Positions 35,376-46,852 of a DNA stretch of 64,000 bases are shown piece after piece. This DNA is from Marsupella aquatica. Lineage: Eukaryota > Marchantiophyta. The stretch lies in NCBI GenBank assembly GCA_973895155.1, contig OZ316896.1:7564001-7628000 (forward strand). The letters are read 5' to 3'. Numbering within the stretch: the first letter of the stretch is position 1; each line of letters starts with the position of its first letter. The position numbers were made by a program, and so were the translations under genes. The notes beneath the pieces are model-generated. The model was not told where the DNA came from. It searched no databases and saw only the letters and a list, made by a program, of their open reading frames with translations.

Positions 35376-38194
35376 GTCATACCTGGCATATGTGGAGTTG
35401 GGTGGAAGGAATTGCAATTGGGATGTTACAGACATCTCTTTCGCAAGTCCAATCGATCCTACCTACTGACCGTCTGACAATAGGAGGAGTGGATACGTTT
35501 GAAGCTTTGGTTTTAAACATCACCAATGATTTCAAGACATATTGTGAAACAATGAAGGCTAAGTTTTTTAGCACAATTTGGCAGTCCAAGTACGGGGACA
35601 AGGAAGATTAATATACCATTTGCAACTAGAAGCGAGCGAAGAGATATCTCTATCGCTTCTACATGGCGATGGAGACCGGTTCTCCCCAGTATTTTTGGGC
35701 TTACCCTCCTGCATTCCAAAAGTGGTCAGTTCTTGAAGGGGATGCTTTTAGCGAAGTTTACTCAATGTACCCTGCCGAAGGGGACTTTCCCCCGCGTGAC
35801 ATTTCATTGTGGGAGATAACCCACTGTCTGTGGTATCTTGACACAGATAAGTGGGACACCCCTTTTGATGAAGCTGAAAAGGATGCCTTTCTGAAATTGT
35901 CAAAGTCTTTAGTGCCTAGAAAAGTTATTTCTGAAATGAAACAAGGTTTATCGGAAGATGTGGATGCCTCGTCCAATGAGCTGTAGAAACATTGTGAAAT
36001 AAAAGTTGTGCATGTAGACAGGAGTCAAAAACCCCGGGCGAAAGCAAAAGTAGACACGGGAGTGACCAGCCCATCCACAAGATCTGGGAAGAAACGTGAG
36101 ATTCCTCTATTTTTCATTGGCATTAATTCCGTATTTTCCCTTTACTAGTTTGGATATTTAGGTGATTTTTTCTATAGCACCACAGATGTTGGTGTCCCTT
36201 TATTGGTTGATTTTTGTGCAGTTTGGTTAGCGCCCGGCGCTGGTGTTATTTAGATTGTAAGATTTCCAACTTTTCAATCTTTGTTTTAGGTGGACAAAAA
36301 TCAGATGGAGAAGAAACACAAGATGCGAAGACGATTGTCACTCTTGGCGTCTCTGATGTAGATACGGGGGAACAAGATGTCCCTGATGAATAGACTCCTC
36401 CCAACACGAAGAAGATGGTGCGACCAGTAGATGCCACCAGCACGAAGAAAAAGAAAAAGAAATCTTCGGATCATGGATTTTCCTCTTGGGATTTGGTCGC
36501 TTCTACTGGTGTTCAACGAGATGTTGGACAGTTCAAGTCTAAAACTTCTAGGCATGTTTTTGTGGAGTCCAGCGTGATGGACTTCTTTGATAGTGTATTC
36601 ACAAAAGAGCATAAACCGGCATGGGTTTCAAATGTGGAGAAGTGGGGGAAAGACCTTGTCTTGCTTGGTCTCAAGGAGAAAGGAGTCATAAGAGGAGGAA
36701 AGATGAGATCATTTGGAGTTGATGCTGGATTCATTTACCTCCCAACTGGACTGCGCCCATCTCTTTTAGAGAAGTCTCCAAAGTGGAATTTTCCAGATCA
36801 CAGAATTGCTGGGTCATTCTTTCGCGCAATGGACCCCTTTCTAGCCGATGATGGTTTATTGGCCATTTTACACACCAGCGAGTATGATCAGATCTCACAG
36901 GTCATTGCCGCGAGCCAGGAGTCTCAAAAGTTCCATTGTGTCAAAACCCTGAATGTGGTTTTGGGAGTTTCAATGTACATGGCCCAAAGTGATTGTGAGG
37001 TAAATTCCCACCCAACTATAAGGTTGTTTCCAAAATTGGATTGATATGTCTCTCACTCTACGTGCTCATCTTTACTAGCGTCGAGCGCGATCCAAACAAT
37101 TGCTTACCTTTGAGGGCTGTGCTTTGTTAGCATCAGGCGCTATCTACAAATGTTTCATATGCCCTTCCATTTGTGGGCTATACTTTGTTAGCGCCTGGCG
37201 CTATCAAAAACTTATTGGTGTTGCCTTGATTATAGGGAATTTCTTTTCATATTGTCTGCATCTTTACAAAGAACTTATTAATTGTTTGGGTCTTTCACAA
37301 GTTTTCACTTTAAGATTGGATCTGTTCAGTTGTGTTTCTTCGAAGGTTAAGGTTCCAAAGGACCCACTCCTTCAGCAGCATTTGTTGGGAACGGACTCTT
37401 GTCTGTTGGGTTCATGCAATCTGTGTTAGAGTTAATCACCCGGCTGGGTGACATTGTTATGGACTGGACTGTGGGTTCAGGAAGTTCATTTGTTGCGGGT
37501 GACTATAGTGGTCATTTTATTCTTGGCATAGAAAACCGAAAAGAGTTTGTTGATATTGCGGAACAGACTTGGATGGAGTTGTTGATTCCAAAAGATGTCA
37601 GTTCCTATCTCTAGCTAAAGATGCGGCAAAAAAACAGAAAGATAAAGTTTGATCTGTCTTAAATTTTGACTCTGATGAAGAAGAAGATGCGGGTGGAGAT
37701 GACGCTTCGGGAGCACATGGGGAAGAGAATGCAGGAAACCAAAAGGAGAGGGAGACGACGGAAGAAACAAAAGATTCAGATTCTTCTGAGTAATGCCCGT
37801 ACCTACTTCACTTTTCATTATCGATTTTGGATATGTCCCATTTTGATTTTTGATTCTAATGCGGTTCTGTCCCTCTTCCAGATCGGAGTGGAATCTTTGA
37901 GAACGGTCGGGAGAACGGTTTAATCTCCGGAGGATATTTTCTAGGAAAGTTCTCATTTCTCCTCATAAGCCTTTCGTGTTGCCCTCTTATGCAGAATATG
38001 TTGCACGCAAAGAAGAATATAGGAGAACACTTACTTGGGAGAGTAAGGGGCTACGGTTAAGGAGAGGTTCGGATAAGAAATTCATCCGTCAGCCTTTTCT
38101 TGGTGATGTACCTAGAAGCAAATTTATAGACGATGAAGCCAAGTCTACCAATAGGTCTGATAGTAGTGAGTCCGAGTCATCTGACTTGGAGTAG
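35376..38194 (+). pseudogene. Copy A: 3' half of ParB-like/DNA methyltransferase-like gene
   Basis: The 5' half was cut off by CACTA-2. Homology to copy B starts at once (HTW-x2-W-x2-VEGI...GML; SKYGDKED; YFWAYP; YSMYPAEG). After an intron with a palindrome (about 36095-36289) comes the methyltransferase-like part. It has SFGVDAGFIYLPTG, at the place where beta-class enzymes carry the DPPY motif, and MDPFLADDGLLAIL (36830-36870). After a second intron (about 36998-37285) comes GDIVMDWTVGSGSSFVAG...ILGIENRKEFVDIA (37451-37590), a good motif I. An acidic exon (37660-37790) and a last exon (37976-38194) follow. DPPY is replaced by YLPT. A TAG at 35984 breaks the frame. Activity is unlikely for this copy. 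Confidence 0.65.
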
Positions 38195-38699
38195 GTTAAA
38201 CTTGTGTTACTTTTTAATGTTTTAACCCTAAACCTTGGACTAGCGCCTGGCGCTATTAAAGTGTATGTTTTGATCTTAGCCTTCAATGGAGACAAACGCA
38301 CCAGAAGTCTCTTTCCTTATTACACATTTGTCCACATATCATAAATGCATGTACTTGTACAGTTGTACGCAAAATAATTGTACTTTTGATTTTCATACAT
38401 ATTTTTTCAATCTGGTCCCGTTGGTTTTGGTTGTTTTGACTCTCTCAAAGTGCCATTCGTTCTTTAACTTTGGGTCGCATTTCTCCCTATTCTTTCTGTG
38501 CGGCGCCAACTCCTGGAAGTTCTGCATCTACCCAGACTCACCTCATCGGGTATTATCCTGGACCTCCTTTTTTTGCTGAGCGAGAGGATGGGTTTCGACA
38601 AGATGAGGATAGGTTTAATGCAGGATTGGACAACGATTGCAAGTCTTCTACGTCCTGAATAGTGTGTGGATTTCTTCTGCAATACTAGCGCCTGGCGCT
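36229..38699. repeat. AGCGCCtGGCGCT palindromes in and after copy A
   Basis: Near-perfect 13-bp palindromes, often flanked by T and A, at 36229-36241, 37129-37141 (degenerate left arm), 37190-37202, 38242-38254 and 38687-38699. The first three lie in introns of copy A and the last two just after its stop codon. The central base varies (T or C). Confidence 0.85.
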
Positions 38700-39632
38700 T
38701 ACTTTGAACTCATCTTTGGAGTGGTTGATGATTTGCATTCATGTCATCTACTTCCGATGTTTTCTCTTTGAACGATGGCTTCTGTTGGGTATGATAGCCA
38801 TGACAAAAAACAGAAAACAGAAAACCTGTTACCAGGAAATGTTTTGCTGTTAACAGTCAAATTTTACCTGTTACTAGTAAGCGATTCCCTGTTACCAGTT
38901 TTGCATCAACCATAGCCCTTTGGTCCGAATGAAAAACTACACTAATCACATAATTTTGCTTTAGTGAATTAGGTTTAAAACAAACAATTATTTTGTGCCA
39001 TCCGATGGATGAAGAGTACTAGCAATCCTCCCTTGCAACAACATTATGTTGTAGAAGACAACTGAACACGGTATTGGGACTATACTCAATGAAACATTCA
39101 TTCAAATATCAAAATTTGTCCAAGCTAAAAAGTGAACCTTAGGGTGGGACCCACCATAGAACAAGTGAAGAGTAGTGTCCAAATAAACTGAATCAAAATG
39201 AGTTCACTTAAATGGACTGTGTATCTTGACAAACAAATGACAAAACACCTCCTAGCGATAACTATATTTTTCAGAATAATTGAATAAACGCGGCTTGAAA
39301 GATAAAACAGAATGATATCAACTTACACATTTTAAATAAAACATGTTGCAATGCTTACACTACACGCGTACATAATAAAGCAAGAAAAGTAAGATTTCTG
39401 GGAGCAACGCCCAGCGCTAACCAAAAAAATTTGAATAAAAAAAGTAAAATATCCATTGGCTAAAGACAAAATAGTGACTATCCGTTATATTGAACAACCT
39501 AAACGGAAGTTTCGGCCTCTATTATAAGCCATTCAAGTTCTGCCTCTCCAAGACAAGCCTAACTTCGCCCACAGTCAAAATTGGTTGGCTACAAAGAGTC
39601 GACTCCCCAACCTTGAGCAAGTTTGAAAACAT
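38195..39632. other. Noncoding stretch between copy A and the MULE gene
   Basis: No gene. It holds two copies of the 13-bp palindrome near the left end and one at 39406-39418, plus four or five CTGTTAC(C/T)AG words at 38825-38905. Confidence 0.45.
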
Positions 39633-41252
39633 TTATGTACACCCAGTATAGATGTTTACAAGGCATGTACGACTTGCCACGCGAATGTCGTTGGAAGAAG
39701 TCCTCACAAGAGCAAGCATGGAAGATACAGATTTGCATGAAGTACAGCTTGGTGATCGAAGGTTCTCATGGGTTCGAATTTGAAATTGCTTTCCAAAAGC
39801 ATTTCCAGTCGGAACATTCCATTCCCCATCCAAACTCATCTCTTCTTGTCATGCAAACTCCATTCGCTTAGTGTGACCCACAATGAGATTAGACCGAGGT
39901 CTTGAGTTCCTCCCATTCCGACTACCCAGCCGGACATTTGGCTCCAAAAACCTTATTGTTTCTGGGAACACGTTCACATTTATCCTAAGGTCAAATGAAG
40001 ATGGCACAGATCGACTCGATCCTATTGTTCGGGCTAAGACAAGTCCTTGCTCTTTGAGGAACGTGATTTCAGAAAGAGAGAGGCTTGTACCATTCAAAAT
40101 AGTCAAAATTTCAGGAAGAGGAGGAAGCTAATGAACACCACGACGCGAACGACTCTTATAATAGGTTTGGTTTGGGCAGAACCAAATCATTTTGGAGATG
40201 GGCTCGCCCCTGAAGAGACGATGGCCCTTCACGACAATTCCAACAACACCGTCAGACAAATGGAAGCCAACCTTCTTGATACGATTTCGACACTCATCGC
40301 GATCAGAACTCCCATTGAGTGTCCCATTACACTGGGGACCTGCTCCATACTTGGACGTCCGTCACAACTGCCACTGCCCCAGAGGGACATCCTTCTCTAG
40401 CACAATCGTGCATGGAAGTGGATTCTGAAGTGAGGCTGGGGCACTGAGTGGAGGTTTTGTGGATCTTGTTGTACGGGTTGTTTGAGGGTATTGTCCAGTG
40501 AATCAGTATCACCATCTGATGTGTCCATACCAGAGAGATTCACCACTCTTGTCACATGATCATTAGAATTAGAGGGAATGGAGGCAAAGTCAGTTCTGTT
40601 TAGGTTTTTCCTTTTCAAACCACAAATATTTGGTGTGGTTATGAGAACGGTGTCATGCCGATGGGAGTCTTGTGGAGACACAGTCCCAGTTGCATGTCCC
40701 TTTCTCTTCATTGACTTGGTCACGATATCTCCGTTAAGGGGAGTACTTCTTTCCAAATCAAAGTCCGCCGCGTTGGAAAGAAGCATGCTGGTCGCATCTT
40801 CAAATAACCTCGGCAAACCTACTTGATCGGCGGAACGGAACGCCAATTCCCATATAGTTGGCCCCTTTCCTCTGTTCAACCCTTTCCGATATGCATTGTA
40901 TCCCGCAACTTGAGACAGGGCTCAGTTTTGGTCAACTTTGCATGCTTCAAAAAGACCAACATTTTTCTTTGTAGCCCACGCTTTCATCGACGCATGCCTT
41001 GATTCTGACCCTGTACAATTGGGAATCAAGGCACCTTCTTCTGCGCTTTTGCTTTGCCATAGTCCGAATGCAATAATAAGTACTAGCATTGTATTACCAG
41101 CGCCCGGCGCTGGCACCGACAAGTATGTATAACAGATGTGAAATACAATTGCAATTATGATTCTGGAACTTTATGGACATGTTAGACTCAATGTATTGTA
41201 TTCCTGGTTTTTACGTGTAAGATATGAGCAAATCATACCAACGCCTGGCGCT
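39406..41252. repeat. AGCGCCtGGCGCT palindromes in the MULE gene region
   Basis: Copies at 39406-39418 (AACGCCCAGCGCT), 41099-41111 (AGCGCCCGGCGCT) and 41240-41252 (AACGCCTGGCGCT). The last two lie between coding exons of the MULE gene, so probably in introns. Confidence 0.8.
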
Positions 41253-42392
41253 AATATAAAGTTGAATGATGGAAATGAAAGACAAGAGAGGAGATGGATG
41301 TCATACCACTCGAATAAAATTGCCCCACTGGCGCCATCGAACAACCCACCAAGATATCCAGCTTTGTAGCATCATGAGCTTTCCAGGGACACAGTTTCCT
41401 GATTGCCACCAAACCACAATCTCTTGGGACAAGCGATACTCTACCACAAACGTTGGAGCGTTTCTTAGTTTCTCCCAAAGTCTCCGATGTTCCGATTGAC
41501 ATTCTTCGAGTACTCCTTCCTTGGAATGTCGATGGAAAGATTGATAAAAGTGAAATGCATCAGAGCGCTCCCTCTCCGGGTCTAGGTGTCCATAAAAAAA
41601 CATTCCGCACAACATTCCATCCAGCTTGTGCATTGTCCGCCATAAACCCTTGGATGACAACCTCTTGTAATCCATTCTCCTTGCAAACCTCAATCATAAC
41701 TCTCCAAGCCTTTTCGAAAGACTCAGTGTCTTCACCTTTCAACTCGCATGTGAAAATTGTACAAAGTGCACGGAAGTTATGGTCGTAGACATGCACGCTA
41801 AAAGTAAACCAATTGGTTGTGATACGCTGCATCACATCAAAATTGACCCAGGCTCCATCGAGTCTTCCACCAAGTTGCATCTGTCTCAAAAGATCCACAC
41901 CGGAACCGTGACCCTTTGTGGTCATTTTAGAGATGTGAGGCCTGTCGTCTTGATATCCCTGACCCAGGAGCAAATACCTCTGGAGAAATGATAGGTTAAT
42001 CCTCTTTTGCATTTGCGAGAGAAAATCTAGATCACCCCAACCCTTTTGGTCTATCCTAACGCTCCGACAAAGAGATGCAAACTTCTGGGGAGTGGAAAGT
42101 ACCATCAGAGACTTCCATATTTCAGTTTCTTCGATATCGACCATGTCGTCAACATGTTCGTAGAGAGCTTTCACTATGGACCCTGTAGCAGAATTCAAGA
42201 TCCCAGTTGGTTTTGCCAGAGGATTGGCTTCATGATTTTTTTTAATTAAATCCTCAGCCATCTTCTCCGCACTCCTACAAAAGGTTTTTCTATCTGGATG
42301 GTTATGCTCACCTATATGAATCGCCAAGCGGGACATATGACTACATGTTCCACATCAAGTAATACTTGCAGGTACATATAGAACAAACGGGC
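39633..42392 (-). pseudogene. MULE-type transposase, 3' part, frame-broken
   Basis: The minus strand from 42336 begins with a zinc-like end (IHIGEHNHPDRKTFC) and continues through a MULE transposase core (HVYDHNFRALCTIFTCEL, then FMADNAQAGWNVVRNVF near 41640-41590). The frame shifts at a run of seven A at about 41593-41599 and continues in a second frame to about 41301. Later exons: 41090-40922; 40879-40440 (Ser/Asp-rich); and about 40430-40130, a Cys/Gly-rich exon with an in-frame TGA near 40361 and an end stop at 40129-40131. Introns hold palindromes at 41099 and 41240. The left flank of element C abuts it, and the missing 5' part lies beyond that element at 55823-56675. Family role: cut-and-paste transposition of Mutator-like elements. 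Confidence 0.65.
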
Positions 42393-42457
42393 AGGGCGGT
42401 AATTGACACAAAAAGGAATCTGATCACAATAATCAGCCTATTCATTAAAAGTATATT
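42393..42457 (+). repeat. Element C left terminal inverted repeat
   Basis: Starts AGGGCGGTAATTGACACA and ends with the CCTATTCATTAAAAGTATAT block. It is about 15 bp longer than the right copy because of an internal insertion. Confidence 0.65.
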
Positions 42458-42470
42458 ATTATTTGATTTA

Positions 42471-42794
42471 TGTACATTTGGGCAATGAAAAATGTACTTT
42501 TGGGCTTGGAAAAGTGTACATTTGGCCAATGAAAAGTGTACATTTGGGGATAGAAAAGTGTACAATTGGCCCAAAGAGTGTACATTTGGGCAATGAAAAG
42601 TGTAAATTTGAACATCAAAATAGGTACATTTGGCTTTAAAAGTGTACATTTGAGTACATTTGGCCTAGAAAGTGTACATTTGAGTGAAAAATGCATACAT
42701 TTGGCTTAAAAAGTGTACATTTAAGTGCATTTGGTCTAGAAAGTGTAACTTTTAGTGCAACAAAGTGTACATTTGGCCTAAAAAGTGTACATTT
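42471..42794. repeat. GTGTACATTTGG repeats, left subterminal array of element C
   Basis: About 16 imperfect copies of AAAGTGTACATTTGG spaced 15-30 bp, centred on the palindrome TGTACA. The open frames here are artefacts of the repeat. The rest, to 43325, is AT-rich and empty. Confidence 0.85.
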
Positions 42795-43325
42795 GCCTAC
42801 CAACTCTTCTTATAATCATTTAAAAGAAAGGAATGAATAGAAAAATATTTTTAATTATGTAGAAAAAGCAAACATTCATATTCATAATGATCAAAAGTTT
42901 AGAAAATGAGGAGATAGTATCAAATTAAAACTATTAGAATAGTAAATAACTAGTACGTAAATTACTATGTTTGAATGAGTGACTATCTTAGTTACATAAA
43001 AACTAGTAACTATCTATTTAATTATTATAGCTTCTAACAACTAAGTCTACTTGTCCATCCTTTGAAGATAATTTTGGACAGTTTGTAGAACATTTCGAGG
43101 GATCTTCAAACCTCTGCCCGCCATGTTTTCTTCTTTCATTCCAGATTTAAAACCATACATTGCAGAATTTGCATACTGCTAATGTTGAGTATTCTCACCA
43201 AACCCTGGATCTCGTTCCCATGTCTTAGTGGACATGAAACAATTTAGATACCGCGCACTCTCAATCACATCAAGTTTAGAGTGTTTAGGCCTCCACCATT
43301 CAACTGGGAACATTGGAGCGTACTG

Positions 43326-45777
43326 TCAAGGCAGAGAAGGGTTTGTTGAAGATGTAGTTGGGACTTCATGCTTTGGGTCCACCAAACCCAAAGCTCTCAC
43401 CAACCAGAAATGACCTCCACCATTTTTATTCTCCCAATCATCCTCGGGTCGAAGAAATACAAAGTTTCCTTCACAAATATCCTGTAAAGGAATCCATCGT
43501 CCTTGTTCTCTCTCAGCTCGAGATCCAACAAATGGTGTTGCTTGATCTTCCATCTCTTCCAAGACCTCATCTTGAAGAGCCGTTATCTCTGCATTCTCCT
43601 CATCTTCACTTGGAGGACCACTTTGTTCCGGTTGGTTGACCTTGTAACCAGTGCCGTGGTTAGTCTTAGGCCAAAATCTGTTTTTCAAGGGAAATTTAGT
43701 ACTTCCCTCCCCTTCTAGTGCGAGCCCATTTGTCAACAACTCCACAATTCTCTCCCAATATTTCACAAGAGGAAATCTTTCCTTATATGCTATAGATGTC
43801 TCATCAGTGCAACTCCTTCTCAAAAAATCAAAATACTTGTTAAGAAATGGGATAATCTCTTCAGATTTTTTGTGTATCTCTCCAATGGATTTAGCTAAGG
43901 GCTCTCCACTAGGTAAAAGAAGAGAATTTGTTGTCAGAGCTGTTGCCCAAATGCACCTTCCACCAACTGGAGCCCAAGCTTGCTTTACATGGGACTTATA
44001 CTGAAATATTGGTACATTATCTCTCATAGAGAAAAGAAATGATACAGGTTTTGAGTGACCTTGAATATCTTTCACCTTGAAAGTTTGAAGATATTCTTTG
44101 TAAGATGCAACTTCTTGTATCAATCTGGGAACTGGATGAATGCTCTCGCATTCCCATACCTCTGCCATAAGAGCAAGGAGGGTTGCAACTTCTTTGTGCT
44201 GAACTTGATATGATACCTTTGAAAAGAGTGCATCAACATCTTCGTGCGTATGACCAACCATTAGAAAAGACATTTGAACAGTTTCAAATACTCCTCTACT
44301 CACAAGCTCGTTACAAAATGCCATGACAGTCTGGTTTTTGTTGTCCTTTGCTGAATTATCCATCTGCAATGTTAGGTGCCTTGGCAAGGGCTTGAACGAT
44401 GGACTTCCTTGCTCTCCTTGCATGTCTTCTCCTTCATCCTCATCTTGTTGGTTTGGGACGGTCTCAGTCCGACTCTCAACTCCATCTTCAGAACCAATAT
44501 ACCTATTCACCGGTATATTCTTTGGTTCCAAATAACCCGTCAAAAATGCTTCAAAGTCAAGTAGGGCTTGAAAGAAGGTCTGTGAGGTTCCCAATGAAGG
44601 CCATCCAACATGTCACCTGTCTTGTCTCCATTGTACTCTTCAAGGTCTCGAAGACACTTAGCCAAGGATGTCACTATGAAATCGGCATCTCCTGGCCAAA
44701 GGCCAGTGACACTAAAGTGTGCATAAACTCCTGGATCCCTCCCGTGGGTCAACATCCCTGTGAGAGCAATAGGTGCGGCATTCCATGACCCGAAAGAGAT
44801 TTAGGAGTACTAACCATTTTTGGAATCCATGTCTTTCCTTGATCCATCTTGTCGTGAATAATGCAAAGATATTCTCCTGGGTGTTGTTTGGCCATCACTC
44901 GATGAGCGTAGTAAACATATCTACGTGACATTTGCTCACGAAGATGTTGCGCTCGCTTTTCTTCAATTTCAGCACGTTCTTTTTTCCTTCTTTCTCGCAT
45001 CAAACTGTCTTTGTATTCACAAAAAAGAGTACACTTGGCAAATGCACCATCTTTATGAAAACTGAAGTTTGCAAATGAGTTGCTCCAGATCTTGTAGAGA
45101 GTATTCTTTGTGATAGGAGGAAGCCCTTCTTCCTTCATCTTTGTTCTCACATCTTCCAGAATCTCTAGCTTCTTGTAACACGCCGGAAGACGGTACTCAG
45201 TAGAGTCTGTCCCATGTGCCCCTCCATAAGGCATATGAGGCATGGGCTCTGTATTTTGAGTCAAAAAAGCCTCCAACAAAGCTCGTGCATGCAAGGTATT
45301 TGCCCTTGTTTTCATCAAGCCCGTATTGCCATGGAACCCAATTTTGCAACCCTCCACATATCTCCTTTTGTAATCATAATATTTGGTGTGGCTAAAATCG
45401 TGGATAATTGCAAATGCATGTCTGCATACGACCATACCCTTAAGAACATGGTGTCCCTTATCACGAACATCATCCTCTCTATAGTGAAAGAGGTTGAAAA
45501 TATGTGACGTTTTTGACTCGCTTGACATCCCATGAAATTCCATCCTAATATCTTTGATGTTTTCCCTTGGCATAATGAGACAACATTTTTGCTTGCAACA
45601 ATTTTCTCTTTTCACGTCATCAATTGACGCCTTTGTTGTTTTTGAAATTGCCTTGGTTTCCAACAACCTCCTCTTCTTTTCATTCGGATCTACTTGATTC
45701 CTCTTGTTGAAATTGTACGGCCTTGAACACAGTACTCCTCTATCACTTACATCCGCATTGAGTTCATCCCTATCCAT
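43326..45777 (-). CDS. DUF7869-like candidate DDE transposase of element C
   Basis: Minus-strand pieces 45777-44749, 44755-44540 and 44594-43326 read as one protein with two apparent frame changes (near 44750 and 44560), possibly small introns or damage. The N-terminal part has Cys pairs (CCKQKCCL), HGNTG and a basic helix. Three acidic clusters follow in the order of an RNase H-like DDE enzyme: CIIHDKMDQGK (about 44860), LTLQMDNSAKDNKNQ (about 44340) and VGHTHEDVDALFSK (about 44240). This block order is that of the widespread eukaryotic family annotated as DUF7869. I infer catalysis of transposition from the motifs and from its place in a TIR element. The C-terminal part (43800-43330) is acidic and of unknown role. 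Confidence 0.6.
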
Positions 45778-46802
45778 TGAGTCCCTTCCACCAAAATGTA
45801 TGACAAAAATTTTCCATTTGCAACTAGTTTTGTTGAATCAATCCGCCATCGAATCAAACTCACTACTCCCTTGGGAAAGTATTGTGCTGCCACGACATCT
45901 TTCACAGCAATCCCAACATGGTCATCACCAAGAATTTCATCATCAACTGCTGCTGTCACTTGAGGGACAGTGATCGTTCCAGTGGCAACCATTTTGGTTC
46001 GATCCAAACCAGTGTAGAGTTCAACCAACTCTGACATCCAGTTTGCCCGATGAAAATAGTCACACTTAGTGTCCGTGGTGTTCGCCGAACAAGACTGTGA
46101 AACAAAATTTGCCTTGTCCTTCTGCTTCTTAGAGGAAGATTTGTTGCTCCCATCAATATCAACATTCCATACTTTATTATGGACGTCAACCACATCCCAT
46201 AGAACCCAGGAGCCCTTTGCCTCTTCAATTGTTGCAGCTCCACCATGTGCGTAAGGTAAAGTCTTACTACCATGAATCACATCTGTGACTTTTACACTAA
46301 CCCGAGACTCACCGAGTAATATGTTATGACATCTCTCCATTGGATCGGTCTTGAAAACAACTCCAAAGGCCACACAATGGCCAGAGATAAACATTTCAAC
46401 CTCATCGCCTGGCCTTAGGGTGGTCGAAGCATCCTCCTCTACATTTGCAAAATTATGGATGTTGTTATCTTTTCGAGTTGAACAACTACCAATACTGATG
46501 CATTTTTTAGTAATCTTATCCGCAGATCGATATGCACATGACATATCCCAAATGACACATGAGTCAATGGCATCATGAAGATTTTCTGCCCTAGGCATTG
46601 GAAAAGGGAGCTTCCTAGTCTCACCAAAGGCCTTCTCAATGAGAACCCCAATTCGATTCTCTCCCAGCACAATATTTTGAACACTCTCTCGCGGATTTGT
46701 CTTTTGAACTGTCCCATTTCCAACGTCGTAACCATCGATTGTCAAGGTAACATCATCGCCCCTAGAAAACCTTTGAGGCATCCTTTTCCTATTTTCTTGC
46801 AC
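45747..46802 (-). CDS. Triple DUF8039-like domain protein
   Basis: An open frame of 351 codons just upstream of the transposase and overlapping its start by 31 bp. It contains three repeats of a roughly 90-residue unit (about residues 10-95, 120-210 and 245-335), each with V-x-G-x-V/T...(I/V)-LGE/D-(N/S/D)...V-x-V and a Trp ending (CVIWDM, WVLWDV, LIRWRI). The same kind of unit, usually single and called DUF8039, ends the TnpA-like proteins of CACTA-1 and CACTA-2 in this window. It is a small beta-rich domain of unknown function found mostly in plant transposon proteins. A Lys/Ser-rich linker separates units 2 and 3. It may be the N-terminal part of the transposase if the frame change is ignored. 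Confidence 0.6.
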   Translation of the reverse strand: MQENRKRMPQRFSRGDDVTLTIDGYDVGNGTVQKTNPRESVQNIVLGENRIGVLIEKAFGETRKLPFPMPRAENLHDAIDSCVIWDMSCAYRSADKITKKCISIGSCSTRKDNNIHNFANVEEDASTTLRPGDEVEMFISGHCVAFGVVFKTDPMERCHNILLGESRVSVKVTDVIHGSKTLPYAHGGAATIEEAKGSWVLWDVVDVHNKVWNVDIDGSNKSSSKKQKDKANFVSQSCSANTTDTKCDYFHRANWMSELVELYTGLDRTKMVATGTITVPQVTAAVDDEILGDDHVGIAVKDVVAAQYFPKGVVSLIRWRIDSTKLVANGKFLSYILVEGTQWIGMNSMRM

Positions 46803-46852
46803 ACTGAAAAAAATGGATTAAAACCAAACTCATGCAAATTTTGATTCAGACT

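Noticed and set aside
42341-42696. Minus-strand frames rich in Cys, Tyr, Asn and Val
   Set aside because: They are translations of the GTGTACATTTGG repeat array.
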